DNA from: Chryseobacterium sp. 52
GTDB lineage: Bacteria > Bacteroidota > Bacteroidia > Flavobacteriales > Weeksellaceae
NCBI RefSeq assembly: GCF_002754245.1
Contig: NZ_PEEX01000001.1
Location: forward strand, 2,274,001 to 2,338,000
Direction: 5' to 3'
DNA: 64,000 nt
Position numbers and translations under genes: made by a program. The notes beneath the pieces were generated by a model, which saw only the letters and a list, made by a program, of their open reading frames with translations, did not search any database and was not told the DNA's origin. This document shows, in pieces, positions 44,545 to 53,163 of this stretch. How positions within the stretch are numbered: position 1 is the first letter of the stretch; every line of letters begins with the position of its first letter.

Positions 44545-46113
44545 ATGACAGCAGCCATTATAGTCGGCGTTATTTGCTTAGTCGTAGGAGCAGTGATAGG
44601 GATTCTTTTCTCTAAAAGCTCGCTAAACACTAAAGCAAAATTTATTGTAGATGATGCAAAGAAAAATGCCGAAAACCTTATAGAAAAAGCAAACGTTCAA
44701 GCAGAGTCCATAAAGAAAGAAAAGAACCTACAGGCCAAAGAAAAATTCCTGGAACTGAAATCTCAGCATGATGCGGATATCCAATCCCGTGAGAAAAAAA
44801 TGCAGGAGGTAGAAAAAAGAACCAAGGATAAGGAACACAAGCTTAATGATGAGCTTAGCAAGACAGGAAAGCTTGAAAAGGATCTTGACAAACAGATTGC
44901 AGATTATGCTAAGAAAAATGAAATCTTAGATAGAAAACAACAGGAACTTGATGTAGCGACTACTAAAAAAGTAGAAGTTTTAGAGAAAATTTCAAATTAC
45001 ACCGCAGAAGAAGCTAAAGCAGAATTGGTAGAAACAATGAAAGCTGAAGCTAAAACAAGAGCTCAGGCACACGTGCAGGGTATTATGGAAGAAGCACAGC
45101 TGAACGCTAAGAACGAAGCCAGAAAGATTGTGATCCAGACGATTCAGAGAATAGGAACGGAGCAGGCTATCGAAAATTCAGTGTCAGTTTTTAACATTGA
45201 ATCTGATGAGGTAAAAGGAAGAATTATCGGTAGAGAAGGTAGAAATATCCGTGCTTTAGAAGCGATGACAGGAGTTGAAATCATTGTTGATGATACTCCG
45301 GAAGCGATCCTTCTTTCATGTTTTGACCCGGTAAGAAGAGAAATTGCAAGACTATCACTTCACAGATTGGTAACGGACGGAAGAATCCACCCGGCAAGAA
45401 TCGAAGAAGTTGTAGAAAAAACAAAAAAACAAATCGAAGAAGAGATCATTGAAGTAGGAAAAAGAACGATCATTGATTTAGGAATCCACGGATTACACCC
45501 GGAACTGATCAAAATCGTCGGTAGAATGAAATACCGTTCTTCTTACGGACAGAACCTATTACAGCACTCCAGAGAAGTAGCCAATATTGCGGCAACTATG
45601 GCTGCTGAATTAGGCTTAAACGTAAAATTAGCGAAAAGAGCAGGTCTTTTACATGATATCGGTAAAGTTCCTGAACAGGAATCTGAGCTTCCTCACGCTT
45701 TACTGGGAATGCAGTGGGCTGAGAAGTACGGTGAAAATGCAGAAGTGGTTAACGCAATCGGAGCGCACCACGACGAAATTGAAATGAAGTCGCTATTATC
45801 ACCGATCATCCAGGTTGCCGATGCAATCTCAGGAGCAAGACCGGGAGCAAGAAGACAGGTACTGGAATCATATATCCAAAGATTGAAAGACCTTGAATCT
45901 GCTGCATTAAGCTTCGACGGTGTATCAAGCGCCTATGCGATCCAGGCAGGTAGAGAGCTGAGAGTAATGGTAGAAAGCGGAAAAGTAAATGATGAAGTAG
46001 CCAATCAGCTATCTTATGACATTTCTGAAAAAATCCAGAATGAACTGACGTATCCGGGACAGGTAAAAGTAACGGTAATCAGAGAAACAAGAGCTGTGAA
46101 TATTGCAAGATAA
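44545..46113 (+). CDS. rny: Ribonuclease Y
   Basis: Membrane-anchored endoribonuclease of 522 residues that starts mRNA decay. One N-terminal membrane segment (about 3-24), a long charged coiled coil (30-170), a KH domain ([15 protein letters not shown]) and an HD domain with the metal site [11 protein letters not shown] and [11 protein letters not shown]. Length and order match the family. It is followed by its own terminator. Confidence 0.96.
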   Translation: MTAAIIVGVICLVVGAVIGILFSKSSLNTKAKFIVDDAKKNAENLIEKANVQAESIKKEKNLQAKEKFLELKSQHDADIQSREKKMQEVEKRTKDKEHKLNDELSKTGKLEKDLDKQIADYAKKNEILDRKQQELDVATTKKVEVLEKISNYTAEEAKAELVETMKAEAKTRAQAHVQGIMEEAQLNAKNEARKIVIQTIQRIGTEQAIENSVSVFNIESDEVKGRIIGREGRNIRALEAMTGVEIIVDDTPEAILLSCFDPVRREIARLSLHRLVTDGRIHPARIEEVVEKTKKQIEEEIIEVGKRTIIDLGIHGLHPELIKIVGRMKYRSSYGQNLLQHSREVANIAATMAAELGLNVKLAKRAGLLHDIGKVPEQESELPHALLGMQWAEKYGENAEVVNAIGAHHDEIEMKSLLSPIIQVADAISGARPGARRQVLESYIQRLKDLESAALSFDGVSSAYAIQAGRELRVMVESGKVNDEVANQLSYDISEKIQNELTYPGQVKVTVIRETRAVNIAR

Positions 46114-46136
46114 TAACAGAATCAAGATATTGTATA

Positions 46137-46166
46137 AAAACCTTTCAAGAAATTGAAAGGTTTTTT
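46137..46166 (+). terminator. rny terminator
   Basis: AACCTTTC and GAAAGGTT around AAGAAATT, followed by T. Confidence 0.85.
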
Positions 46167-46186
46167 ATTTTTATCAAAATTTAAAA

Positions 46187-47428
46187 ATGCAAGAACTTTC
46201 TTTGTCTTCAAAACTGAAGTACATCTTCTCTATCCCCGTTATTATTTCAGCCCTGGGCTATTTTGTGGATATCTACGACCTGCTTCTGTTTGGTATTGTC
46301 AGAATCCCGAGTTTAAAAGCTTTAGGTCTGAATCCCGATGCCGACGGAACTTTTATCCTTAACTGCCAGATGGTGGGACTTCTTATTGGCGGCATCTTCT
46401 GGGGAATCTTTGGAGACAAAAAAGGAAGGCTCTCAGTTCTTTTCGGATCTATTCTGGTGTATTCCTTGGCGAATATAGCCTGTGGATTTCTACCTTACTT
46501 TCCGAAAGAGCATCTTGTGTACCAATACGCAGGTTTAAGGTTTATTGCTGGAATAGGGCTGGCCGGAGAGCTCGGAGCCGGAATTACCCTTGTTTCTGAA
46601 AGCCTGCCGAAGAATCTGAGGGCAATAGGAACTTCCGTCGTAGCTGGTTTCGGACTGATGGGGGCTGTGGTAGCTCAACTCACGGTAGAATTAGCCGGCG
46701 GATGGAATATTTCCTACATTATCGGTGGAATTATGGGGATCATGTTGCTCTTGCTAAGGATAAGCGTATCGGAATCAGGTATTTACAAAAGCATAGTCCA
46801 TAAAAGTGTTTCCAAAGGAAATTTTCTATCCTTTTTCACTAATAAAGAACGTCTCACCAGATATCTCAAATGTATTGCCGTGGGATTGCCAACGTGGTAT
46901 TGTATAGGGATCCTGGCTGTTTTAGCTAACCAGTTTGCCCCTGAATTAGGAATAAAGGATCTCAACCCCGGAAAAGCTATTATGTGGGCTTACGTAGGTA
47001 TTTCTGTCGGTGATCTGATGAGTGGTTTTATTTCCCATGCCTTAAAATCCCGTAAAATGGCTATTTTTTATATGCTGCTGTTTACCATCATCGGTGTGGC
47101 GGTGATGCTTTTTGGGAATACCAATACAGAAACCAAATATTATATGTTCTGTGTCTGGCTGGGCTTAGGTACCGGATATTGGGCCATGTTTGTGACGCTG
47201 GCAGCAGAACAGTTCGGGACCAATATCAGAAATACGGCTACCACTACGGTTCCCAATATGGTAAGAGGACTTGTACCTGTGATGATTCTGGGTTTTGACC
47301 TGTTGAAGAATAATTTCACTGTGATCATAAGCGCAGCAGTTGTTGGAGTTGTTGTATTTGGGCTGGCTTTTTATTCATCCCTTACTATTTCAGAAACGCA
47401 TGATAAAGATCTTGAATTTACAGAATAA
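46187..47428 (+). CDS. MFS transporter, metabolite:proton symporter type
   Basis: Inner-membrane protein of 413 residues with twelve predicted helices. FGDKKGRLSVLFGSIL is the loop 2-3 signature of the superfamily, and GFFVDIYDLLLFG-like wording at the start (ALGYFVDIYDLLLFGIV) plus GLRFIAGIGLAGELGAGITLVSE points to the sugar/aromatic acid symporter branch. A possible substrate is not shown by neighbours. Starts 20 bases after the rny terminator. Confidence 0.88.
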   Translation: MQELSLSSKLKYIFSIPVIISALGYFVDIYDLLLFGIVRIPSLKALGLNPDADGTFILNCQMVGLLIGGIFWGIFGDKKGRLSVLFGSILVYSLANIACGFLPYFPKEHLVYQYAGLRFIAGIGLAGELGAGITLVSESLPKNLRAIGTSVVAGFGLMGAVVAQLTVELAGGWNISYIIGGIMGIMLLLLRISVSESGIYKSIVHKSVSKGNFLSFFTNKERLTRYLKCIAVGLPTWYCIGILAVLANQFAPELGIKDLNPGKAIMWAYVGISVGDLMSGFISHALKSRKMAIFYMLLFTIIGVAVMLFGNTNTETKYYMFCVWLGLGTGYWAMFVTLAAEQFGTNIRNTATTTVPNMVRGLVPVMILGFDLLKNNFTVIISAAVVGVVVFGLAFYSSLTISETHDKDLEFTE

Positions 47429-47547
47429 TTAATGCTGTTTAAGAAATAATATCATTCATTATTCCGTTTGTAGAGTAATAAAGCTAATGGTATCAATGTT
47501 TTATTTAAATTTTAATTAAATTATGTTGTGAATAATTAATATTTGTT

Positions 47548-47555
47548 TAACTTTG
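47548..47555 (+). promoter_or_regulatory. Promoter of the first GG-leader peptide
   Basis: TAACTTTG with TTG 19 bases upstream (47526-47528), both matching the Bacteroidota consensus. The ATG at 47608 follows after about 52 bases. Confidence 0.7.
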
Positions 47556-47607
47556 AAAGGTAACTAAACTATATTGTTTAATCTCAAAACTATATCACAT
47601 GAACATT

Positions 47608-47805
47608 ATGAAAAATGCTAAGAAGCTTAAAAAAGCTGATCTTAAAAACATCGCAGGAGGAGGTTTAAATACTTCCGGGACTATCGAAAATCCAGATTTG
47701 TCTCTTTGCGGATGTAGCTGCTCAGGTTCCGTTACAGGACCATGGTATTGTGCACAGTACATTGCTTGCCCACAAGTGTATACTTGTAATCAATCAGCAA
47801 TTTAA
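47608..47805 (+). CDS. Cys-rich double-glycine-leader peptide (bacteriocin-like)
   Basis: Peptide of 65 residues with a basic leader KNAKKLKKADLKNIAGGG and a mature part of about 46 residues holding six Cys (CGCSCSG, WYCAQ, IACPQ, TCNQ). The leader with L-K-x-I-x-GG is the form known in many Bacteroidota small peptides annotated as bacteriocin-like or natural-product precursors, cut by peptidase-containing ABC exporters. No such exporter or modifying enzyme lies nearby. An ATG three codons earlier (47599) is possible. It has its own promoter and terminator. Activity is unknown. Confidence 0.8.
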   Translation: MKNAKKLKKADLKNIAGGGLNTSGTIENPDLSLCGCSCSGSVTGPWYCAQYIACPQVYTCNQSAI

Positions 47806-47849
47806 GAAGTATCTCAGTCAGAAATAAACATTTCCACATTTAATACGCA

Positions 47850-47880
47850 AAAGCCTTTTGGACCTTCCAAAAGGTTTTTG
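47850..47880 (+). terminator. Terminator of the first GG-leader peptide gene
   Basis: CCTTTTGG and CCAAAAGG around ACCTT, followed by T. Confidence 0.88.
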
Positions 47881-47935
47881 TCATTCAATAAAGGTAAGAG
47901 ATACTAAGAATCTGTTTTGTTTTAATCATTCAATA

Positions 47936-48871
47936 TCAGCTGATAATATAAAGCAGGCTTCCCACACTTATGGTAACCCATAAAATAACAGCTGCAGCCA
48001 GCGGCTTAGTGCCTATTGTTTTTAAAGTCTGAATTGAAAGAGTAGAGCCAATAAAAAATAAAGTAAGATTCAATCCGGATTTTGCCAGAACAGTTACCGA
48101 ACCACTGAAACGGTCGAAGAAAGGAAAATAAGTGTTCAGCAGAATTGCAAGGATAAACCAACCAATAAACCACGGGATTTTTATTTTTGATTCTTTATTT
48201 TTAAAGATAAACATCGTAATTACAGAAACCGGAATGATCCATAGGGCACGGGCCAGTTTTACTGTGGTCGCTATTTTTAAAGCCTCATTTCCATATTTTC
48301 CGGCTGCACCAACCACGGAACTGGTATCATGAATTCCCACTGCACACCAAAGCCCGAACTGTTCCTGAGAAAGATGCAGCAGATGTCCAATAGCAGGATA
48401 AACAAACAAAGCCACGGAATTCAGCGTAAAAATAATGGCAAGTCCCAGGGAAATCTCCTTGGTAGCCGGTTTTATAATAGGAGAAATTGCTGCAATGGCA
48501 CTTCCGCCACAAATGGCAGTTCCGGCAGAGATCAGATAAGACAGTTTTTTTTCAAGATGAAATACTTTTCCTAAAATATAGCCCAGAATCATCACCGTAC
48601 AAATACTGACAACCGTTAAAAAAAAACCAGTTTTTCCTGCCTGCAGCGCTTCATTCAGCTTAAGCCCGAAACCCAGGCCTACAATAGAAACCTGAAGGAG
48701 CAAATGAATGTATTTGTGAAGATGCTTTTCAAAAGGGTTGCCCATAAAAACAGCCAGCCCGAAACCTAAAGCCAGAGCTACAGGAGAAGAGATCAGTGGA
48801 GTCAGACATACAACAGCAAGGATGATAAAAACTGTTTTTCGTATCGTTTCATTTTGGATGAGTTCTTTCAT
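47936..48871 (-). CDS. YeiH family putative sulfate exporter (UPF0324)
   Basis: Membrane protein of 311 residues with about ten helices. LLLQVSIVGLGFGLKLNEAL, SAGTAICGGSAIAAISPIIK and VGIHDTSSVVGAAGKYG are the family motifs. Family members are proposed to export sulfate or related anions, from weak evidence. The ATG at 48871 is preferred to 48898, giving MKELIQNETIRKTV. A LysR gene lies upstream on the same strand, comparable to yeiE-yeiH of enteric bacteria, suggesting that the regulator acts on this gene. Confidence 0.88.
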   Translation of the reverse strand: MKELIQNETIRKTVFIILAVVCLTPLISSPVALALGFGLAVFMGNPFEKHLHKYIHLLLQVSIVGLGFGLKLNEALQAGKTGFFLTVVSICTVMILGYILGKVFHLEKKLSYLISAGTAICGGSAIAAISPIIKPATKEISLGLAIIFTLNSVALFVYPAIGHLLHLSQEQFGLWCAVGIHDTSSVVGAAGKYGNEALKIATTVKLARALWIIPVSVITMFIFKNKESKIKIPWFIGWFILAILLNTYFPFFDRFSGSVTVLAKSGLNLTLFFIGSTLSIQTLKTIGTKPLAAAVILWVTISVGSLLYIIS

Positions 48872-49197
48872 AAAATAAGTTTTGAAATCAGACTCCAAAA
48901 TTCCGAAATATAGTATTACAAAGTAAATTGTATTTTATTATAATGGATAACTTTTAGTTATGAGTCGAAAGGGTTTGAAGAGATGGTATCAGTTGATGAT
49001 TGCTGGTTTTTAGTCATTAAGCGTATGAGGTGTTGCCTGGAATCTGAGACCGGGAATTCATGCTCTTAAAAAATTCACCATTCACTTGCGAAGCAAAATT
49101 CATCCTTGATATTATATGCTGTCTAAAGTGAAACTCCAAAGATAAGCGTTCAAATTGTGGCACAATCACCTGAAATCTGCTTCCTATTATCTGTTCC
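48872..49197. other. Gene-free region between the LysR gene and the YeiH-type gene
   Basis: No convincing open frame. It contains one copy of the dispersed repeat (49073-49104). No consensus TAnnTTTG for the exporter gene was found, so it may depend on the regulator. Confidence 0.5.
49073..49104. repeat. Single copy of the GCGAAGCAAAATTC dispersed repeat
   Basis: TTCACCATTCACTTGCG followed by AAGCAAAATTCATCC; the same core occurs several times at 15537-15725. Confidence 0.6.
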
Positions 49198-50076
49198 CTA
49201 ACTCTTCACAAACCGTAAGAAAAGCTTAATCACCTCGGACTGTTCTCCTTTCGGAAGAATAAAATGGAAATTTCTTTCAATGCTGAAGTTTTTGATATCA
49301 ACGATGGTCAGCGTGTTGTTCTTTAATTCATTCAAAATCGTACTGATAGACAGAAATGCCATACAGTCAGAATGTAAGAGGTAATTTTTAATACTTTCAC
49401 TGCTTCCCAATTGCATGACCGTATTCAATTCTTCAATATGAATGCCTTTTTCCTTTAAACGGTTTTGGATAAATTCCAGAGTTCCGGAGCCCTGTTCCCG
49501 GAAGATCAGGTGTAAATCGTAAAGATCTTTTAAACTTAAAGCTTTATTTGCTAACGGATGGTCTGTCTTTGTCGTAAGAACGATCTCATCTGCTTTAAAA
49601 ATTTTATAATCAAAAAAAGAAGATTGGGATTCTCCTTCAATAATGCCCAGATCTATCTTTCCCTCTTTTAACAGTTCGGAAATAATTTCGGTATTATGGG
49701 CAATGAGCTCTATCTTGATATCCTTGTAGTACGTGTTGAATTTTGCAAGTATTTCAGGTAAAACATACTGTGCAACACTGGTACTGGCTCCAATAATCAG
49801 TTTTCCTTTATGCTGTTCATTCACCTGGCTGATCTCAAATTCCAGATCACGGTAGATATTCCGGATCTTTTCAGCATATTCATATAGAATTTTTCCGCTC
49901 TGAGTAAGATGTACAGAAGTTCCTTTCCTGTCAAACAGTTTTGTGCCGAGCTGACTTTCAATTTCTTTAATGTGCTTAGTGACAGCGGGCTGTGAAATAT
50001 GAAGTTCCTCAGAAGCTTTCGTAAAACTCAGTCTTGCTGCTGCCGTATGGAAAACTTTTAATCTGTAGTCAAACAT
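49198..50076 (-). CDS. LysR family transcriptional regulator
   Basis: Regulator of 292 residues. The winged helix-turn-helix (residues about 1-60: FTKASEELHISQPAVTKHIK) binds DNA; the periplasmic-binding-like effector domain (90-292) contains GKLIIGASTSVAQYVLPEIL. By sequence it is of the CysB/YeiE-like branch. It precedes the YeiH-type exporter gene and a sulfur anion may be its signal (inference). An inverted repeat overlaps its own promoter (50085-50103), suggesting self-repression. Confidence 0.94.
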   Translation of the reverse strand: MFDYRLKVFHTAAARLSFTKASEELHISQPAVTKHIKEIESQLGTKLFDRKGTSVHLTQSGKILYEYAEKIRNIYRDLEFEISQVNEQHKGKLIIGASTSVAQYVLPEILAKFNTYYKDIKIELIAHNTEIISELLKEGKIDLGIIEGESQSSFFDYKIFKADEIVLTTKTDHPLANKALSLKDLYDLHLIFREQGSGTLEFIQNRLKEKGIHIEELNTVMQLGSSESIKNYLLHSDCMAFLSISTILNELKNNTLTIVDIKNFSIERNFHFILPKGEQSEVIKLFLRFVKS

Positions 50077-50084
50077 GATACGAG

Positions 50085-50103
50085 TTTGTGATACACAAAA
50101 TTA
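50085..50103 (-). promoter_or_regulatory. LysR promoter with overlapping operator-like palindrome
   Basis: Minus-strand TAATTTTG (50096-50103) is the -7 element; TTTGTG-ATA-CACAAA (50085-50099) is a perfect 6-bp inverted repeat overlapping it, 9 bases before the ATG. Confidence 0.5.
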
Positions 50104-50270
50104 GTGAAATTATATGGTTTCGGGATAGTGGAGTTTAAGGGGGTGAGCGTATGATTATTGGCGAGTGTTCATATAATTTAAAGAAAGTACGATTAAGAAT
50201 ATATAAGTTAGATCTTTGCCCTAGAATCTAACATCTAACATCTTGGCTCTTGATTCTCTATTCTTCTCCC

Positions 50271-51575
50271 TCACAAATCCGAAATAGATCTATCCCTGTC
50301 ACTCATATACCTTCCATTTTTCGCCTCTCCGATTTTTTGCCTGTTGTAAATACTGTTGTGGCCGGAAAATAAATAAGACACAACACAGGCTATAGCGATG
50401 TATACTCCGGACTCGGCTCCGAATAACTCAATTCCCATCAGCATACAGGCCAGTGGAGTATTGGTGGCTCCTGCAAATACAGCCATAAACCCCATTCCCG
50501 CCAACAGCCCGAAAGGCAGAGGAATAAATAGTGATAAAGCACTTCCAAGACTTGCTCCGATGAAGAATAAAGGAGTTACCTCGCCTCCTTTAAAACCTGC
50601 TGAAAGGGTAACAATAGTAAAGATCATTTTTAAAGCAAAATCATATAAGGGAAGCTGCTTCTCAAAAGATTCTACAATCACCGGAATTCCAAGTCCGATA
50701 TATCGTGTAGTTCCCATTGCAAAAACGGCAAGAGCAACTATGATTCCGCCAATGACAGGACGCAATGGGGGATAGTTGATTTTAGATTTAAAAAAAGAAC
50801 CTGCCCAATGAATCATACGACTGAAGCCTGCTGCACAGATCCCAAAAGCTATCCCTGCCAGAATACTGTATACAATAGGCAGAAATTCCATTTTAGGGAT
50901 AAAATCTATATGATAATGCGTATGTTTTACATTCCAGAGATTCGTGGTCCAGTCTGCAAGAATTGCCGATGCAAAAGCAGGGAAAATCGCATTGTATCGT
51001 ATTTTTCCGATCAGAAAAACTTCAAGTCCGAAAACAGCCCCTGCCAAAGGAGTTCCGAAAATAGATCCGAAACCTGCCGCAATAGCTGCAATGAGAAGTG
51101 TTTTTCTTTCATTCTTATCAAGTTTGAAGGGCTTACTGAGCTGATCGGAAATCGCTCCGGCCATCTGAATTGCAGTTCCTTCGCGACCTGCAGAACCTCC
51201 AAAGAAATGGGTAGCTAGAGTTCCCAGATAAATAAAAGGTGCCATTTTGAAAGGAATGGTATTTTTCGGATTATGAATACTGTCGATGAGTATATTATTT
51301 CCGGCCTCTATATCTTTTCCAAAATAATAGTATAAAAGACCAATAAGAAAACCTGCAGCAGGAAGCAGAGCAATCAGCCAGATATGATTTTCCCTGAATT
51401 GAGTGGCCCATTCCAGAGACTGCAGAAATCCGGCAGACGCTGTTCCTACTAAAATCCCTATGATAATACTTATGCAGAGCCATTTTAAAATATAAGGCAG
51501 GGAAGGGTATTTCCTGAAAAATAATCGGGTTTGAAAAGTAAATTTTCTGTATACAGTCCGTTGTTGTTTTGACAT
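50271..51575 (-). CDS. CLC-type fluoride channel/antiporter (CLC-F-like)
   Basis: CLC family membrane protein of 434 residues. The selectivity filter parts are AGNN (91-94) in place of the chloride-type GSGIP, and GREGT (130-134) in place of GKEGP; GGEVTPLFFIGASLG follows near 328. Both changes are of the kind seen in CLC-F proteins, which expel fluoride in exchange for protons. A fluoride riboswitch lies in its leader (51610-51670), which strongly supports this substrate over chloride. Located in the inner membrane. Confidence 0.88.
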   Translation of the reverse strand: MSKQQRTVYRKFTFQTRLFFRKYPSLPYILKWLCISIIIGILVGTASAGFLQSLEWATQFRENHIWLIALLPAAGFLIGLLYYYFGKDIEAGNNILIDSIHNPKNTIPFKMAPFIYLGTLATHFFGGSAGREGTAIQMAGAISDQLSKPFKLDKNERKTLLIAAIAAGFGSIFGTPLAGAVFGLEVFLIGKIRYNAIFPAFASAILADWTTNLWNVKHTHYHIDFIPKMEFLPIVYSILAGIAFGICAAGFSRMIHWAGSFFKSKINYPPLRPVIGGIIVALAVFAMGTTRYIGLGIPVIVESFEKQLPLYDFALKMIFTIVTLSAGFKGGEVTPLFFIGASLGSALSLFIPLPFGLLAGMGFMAVFAGATNTPLACMLMGIELFGAESGVYIAIACVVSYLFSGHNSIYNRQKIGEAKNGRYMSDRDRSISDL

Positions 51576-51609
51576 AATAATCCTGATCAGTTATTGGTTA
51601 ATAATCTCT

Positions 51610-51670
51610 TAATCAGGCGTCATCAGCTTCTGTAAAGCGGTTGGGTAAGGAAGAGCACCATTTCCTTTTG
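51610..51670 (-). promoter_or_regulatory. Fluoride riboswitch (crcB motif)
   Basis: Minus strand carries the conserved segments AGGAAATGGTGCTCTTCC, then ACCCAACCGCTT, a short loop and AAGCTGATGACGCCTGATT. These match the consensus order GG-GATG, CC, AACCGC, GCTGATGACNCCT of the fluoride aptamer. It begins a few bases after the predicted transcription start and ends 35 bases before the CLC start. CCTGAT of its end can also pair with ATCAGG just before the start codon. Confidence 0.9.
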
Positions 51671-51675
51671 TTATG

Positions 51676-51683
51676 CAAATATA
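51676..51683 (-). promoter_or_regulatory. Promoter -7 element of the riboswitch/CLC transcript
   Basis: Minus-strand TATATTTG, placing the transcript start at the 5' edge of the aptamer. Confidence 0.65.
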
Positions 51684-51743
51684 ATTATTCTCTCAGAATT
51701 TTAAAACATCAGTGTCATGATGAATATAAAAAGCAATCCTATT

Positions 51744-52211
51744 TTATAAGAAAGGCTTCATTTCATCTTCAATCTGCGTTCTCAGATCCATCAGACGTTT
51801 CGCATACAGTTCCTGTTGTTTTTCCTCTTCCGTTTCAGGAACCCAGGCCGGAACAGGTAATTTTTTGCCGTTTTCGTCTACTGCCACAAAAACAATGATA
51901 CAATGAGTCTTTTTATCGAAAGTAGGCTGCTTCAGATTTCTTGAAAAAACATTAATGGAAATATGCATGCTTGATTTTCCGGTGTAAATAACCTGGGCAT
52001 CCACTCGTACCACTTCCCCGATTTTGATAGGTTCATAGAAACGGATACCACCCACATAAACGGTCACAGAATAATTTCCACTCCATGTAGTGGCACACGC
52101 ATAACCTGCCTGATCAATCCATTTCATGACGCTTCCTCCATGTACATTTCCTCCGTAATTCACATCTGAAGGCTCTGAAATAAACTGAAAAGTAATAGGC
52201 TTGTTCTGCAT
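51744..52211 (-). CDS. Acyl-CoA thioesterase, hotdog fold
   Basis: Cytosolic enzyme of 155 residues. NYGGNVHGGSVMKWIDQAGYACA is the active-site helix of the YciA/BACH-type thioesterases (Asn, His and Asp conserved), followed by the beta strands VRVDAQVIYTGKSSMHISINVF. Hydrolyses acyl-CoA, specificity not visible. The Glu/Lys-rich C-terminal tail (ETEEEKQQELYAKR) is usual for the group. Divergent from the ArsC-like gene. Confidence 0.93.
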   Translation of the reverse strand: MQNKPITFQFISEPSDVNYGGNVHGGSVMKWIDQAGYACATTWSGNYSVTVYVGGIRFYEPIKIGEVVRVDAQVIYTGKSSMHISINVFSRNLKQPTFDKKTHCIIVFVAVDENGKKLPVPAWVPETEEEKQQELYAKRLMDLRTQIEDEMKPFL

Positions 52212-52267
52212 CTTTATAAAATTTTAATAAAGTTATTTAATAATTTTCAGAATCTTGGATTAAATCC

Positions 52268-52275
52268 TACTTTTG
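52268..52275 (+). promoter_or_regulatory. Promoter -7 element of the ArsC-like gene
   Basis: TACTTTTG, 55 bases before the ATG at 52331. Confidence 0.5.
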
Positions 52276-52330
52276 AACTTCAAAACTTCAATATTGAAGG
52301 AAATTTAACCCACAACAGATTAAAAAAATA

Positions 52331-52690
52331 ATGAAGAAAGTATTCCATCTCAATACATGTGACACATGCAGAAAGATCTTAGCACAGTTTGACCTTACCG
52401 GCTGGGAACTCCGTGAAATCAAAAAAGAGCCGGTTACAAAGGAAGAGCTGGCAGCGATGTACAAAGAGACGAAATCTTACGAAGCCCTGTTCAGCAAAAA
52501 ATCCACACAGATCAAATTAAGAGGGCTGGATGTAAAATCTCTTGGTGAAAATGATTTTAAAGACCTGCTTCTGGATCATTATACCTTTTTGAAACGTCCT
52601 GTTTTTCTTACCGATAAAGAAATATTTGTAGGGAATGACAAGAAAAATGTGGAAGCTTTAAGAGAGTTCTTCGGAGTGGAAGGTGAATAG
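52331..52690 (+). CDS. ArsC/Spx-type thioredoxin-fold protein
   Basis: Protein of 119 residues with the ArsC fold: HLNTCDTCRKILAQF carries Cys-x-x-Cys at residues 10-13, then the basic KKEPVTKEEL, LFSKKSTQIKLRG and FLKRPVFLTDKEIFVG with the conserved Arg-Pro. Similar proteins (YffB, Spx) are often annotated as arsenate reductase. No arsenic genes are nearby, so arsenate reduction is uncertain and a general redox or unknown role is just as likely. Confidence 0.85.
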   Translation: MKKVFHLNTCDTCRKILAQFDLTGWELREIKKEPVTKEELAAMYKETKSYEALFSKKSTQIKLRGLDVKSLGENDFKDLLLDHYTFLKRPVFLTDKEIFVGNDKKNVEALREFFGVEGE

Positions 52691-52730
52691 CTCTGAATTT
52701 TTATCCTTATCAAAGTAAAGCCTTATAATA

Positions 52731-52809
52731 GTGCTTCGACTTCGTTCAGCATGACAGTGTCCCAAAACAGGCAGTATTAGAAATGTCATGCTGACTGGAG
52801 TCAAAGCAT
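52731..52809. repeat. Palindromic dispersed intergenic repeat, longer copy
   Basis: Arms GTGCTTCGACTTCGTTCAGC (52731 on) and GCTGACTGGAGTCAAAGCAT (to 52809), imperfectly complementary over about 26 bases around a 27-base loop. It shares the CAGCATGACAG core with 34465-34514. Confidence 0.8.
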
Positions 52810-52906
52810 TTTTTATTTTTAAAACTCTTATTATCCATATTTTGTGATTTATTTTAAAGGTTTCATTATTAAATACTTATATTTATAATAACCAAAAAAT
52901 GAAATC

Positions 52907-53095
52907 ATGACAAAAAACTTTTTAAAAACAAAGAATCTTAACAGATCAGCATTAAAACAGATTACCGGAGGCGGTAAGGTTCTTGTGGTAAACTGCAACA
53001 CACTTTGCGGTCCTGCAGGCGGTGTTATTTCCAACAGACCGGGAGTAGGAGATGCCTGTAATCCGGACAGAACGATCTGCTGTATCTGTTATTAA
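52907..53095 (+). CDS. Cys-rich double-glycine-leader peptide, second copy
   Basis: Peptide of 62 residues: leader MTKNFLKTKNLNRSALKQI ending TGGG, and a mature part of about 38 residues with six Cys (VNCNTLCGP, DACNPD, ICCICY). The leader follows the same L-K-x-I-x-GG pattern as 47608-47805, while the mature parts do not align beyond having six Cys. Five genes and about 5 kb separate the two. No exporter or maturase nearby. A terminator follows. Product and activity unknown. Confidence 0.8.
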   Translation: MTKNFLKTKNLNRSALKQITGGGKVLVVNCNTLCGPAGGVISNRPGVGDACNPDRTICCICY

Positions 53096-53108
53096 ACATT
53101 AAAAAAGA

Positions 53109-53140
53109 AAAGAGACTGTAAAATGAATTACAGTCTCTTC
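53109..53140. terminator. Bidirectional terminator between peptide gene and gcvT
   Basis: AAGAGACTGTA and TACAGTCTCTT around AAATGAAT, with T-rich sequence on both outer sides. Confidence 0.8.
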
Positions 53141-53163
53141 TTATTTGAATATCTTTTGAACAA

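Noticed and set aside
50085..50270. Short repeats TCTAACATCTAACATCTT after the CLC gene as a functional element
   Set aside because: Simple tandem similarity in an AT-rich gap; GTTAGAT/ATCTAAC pairing is short and I see no further support.
52331..52690. Arsenate resistance locus
   Set aside because: Only an ArsC-fold protein; no arsR, arsB or acr3-type gene adjacent.
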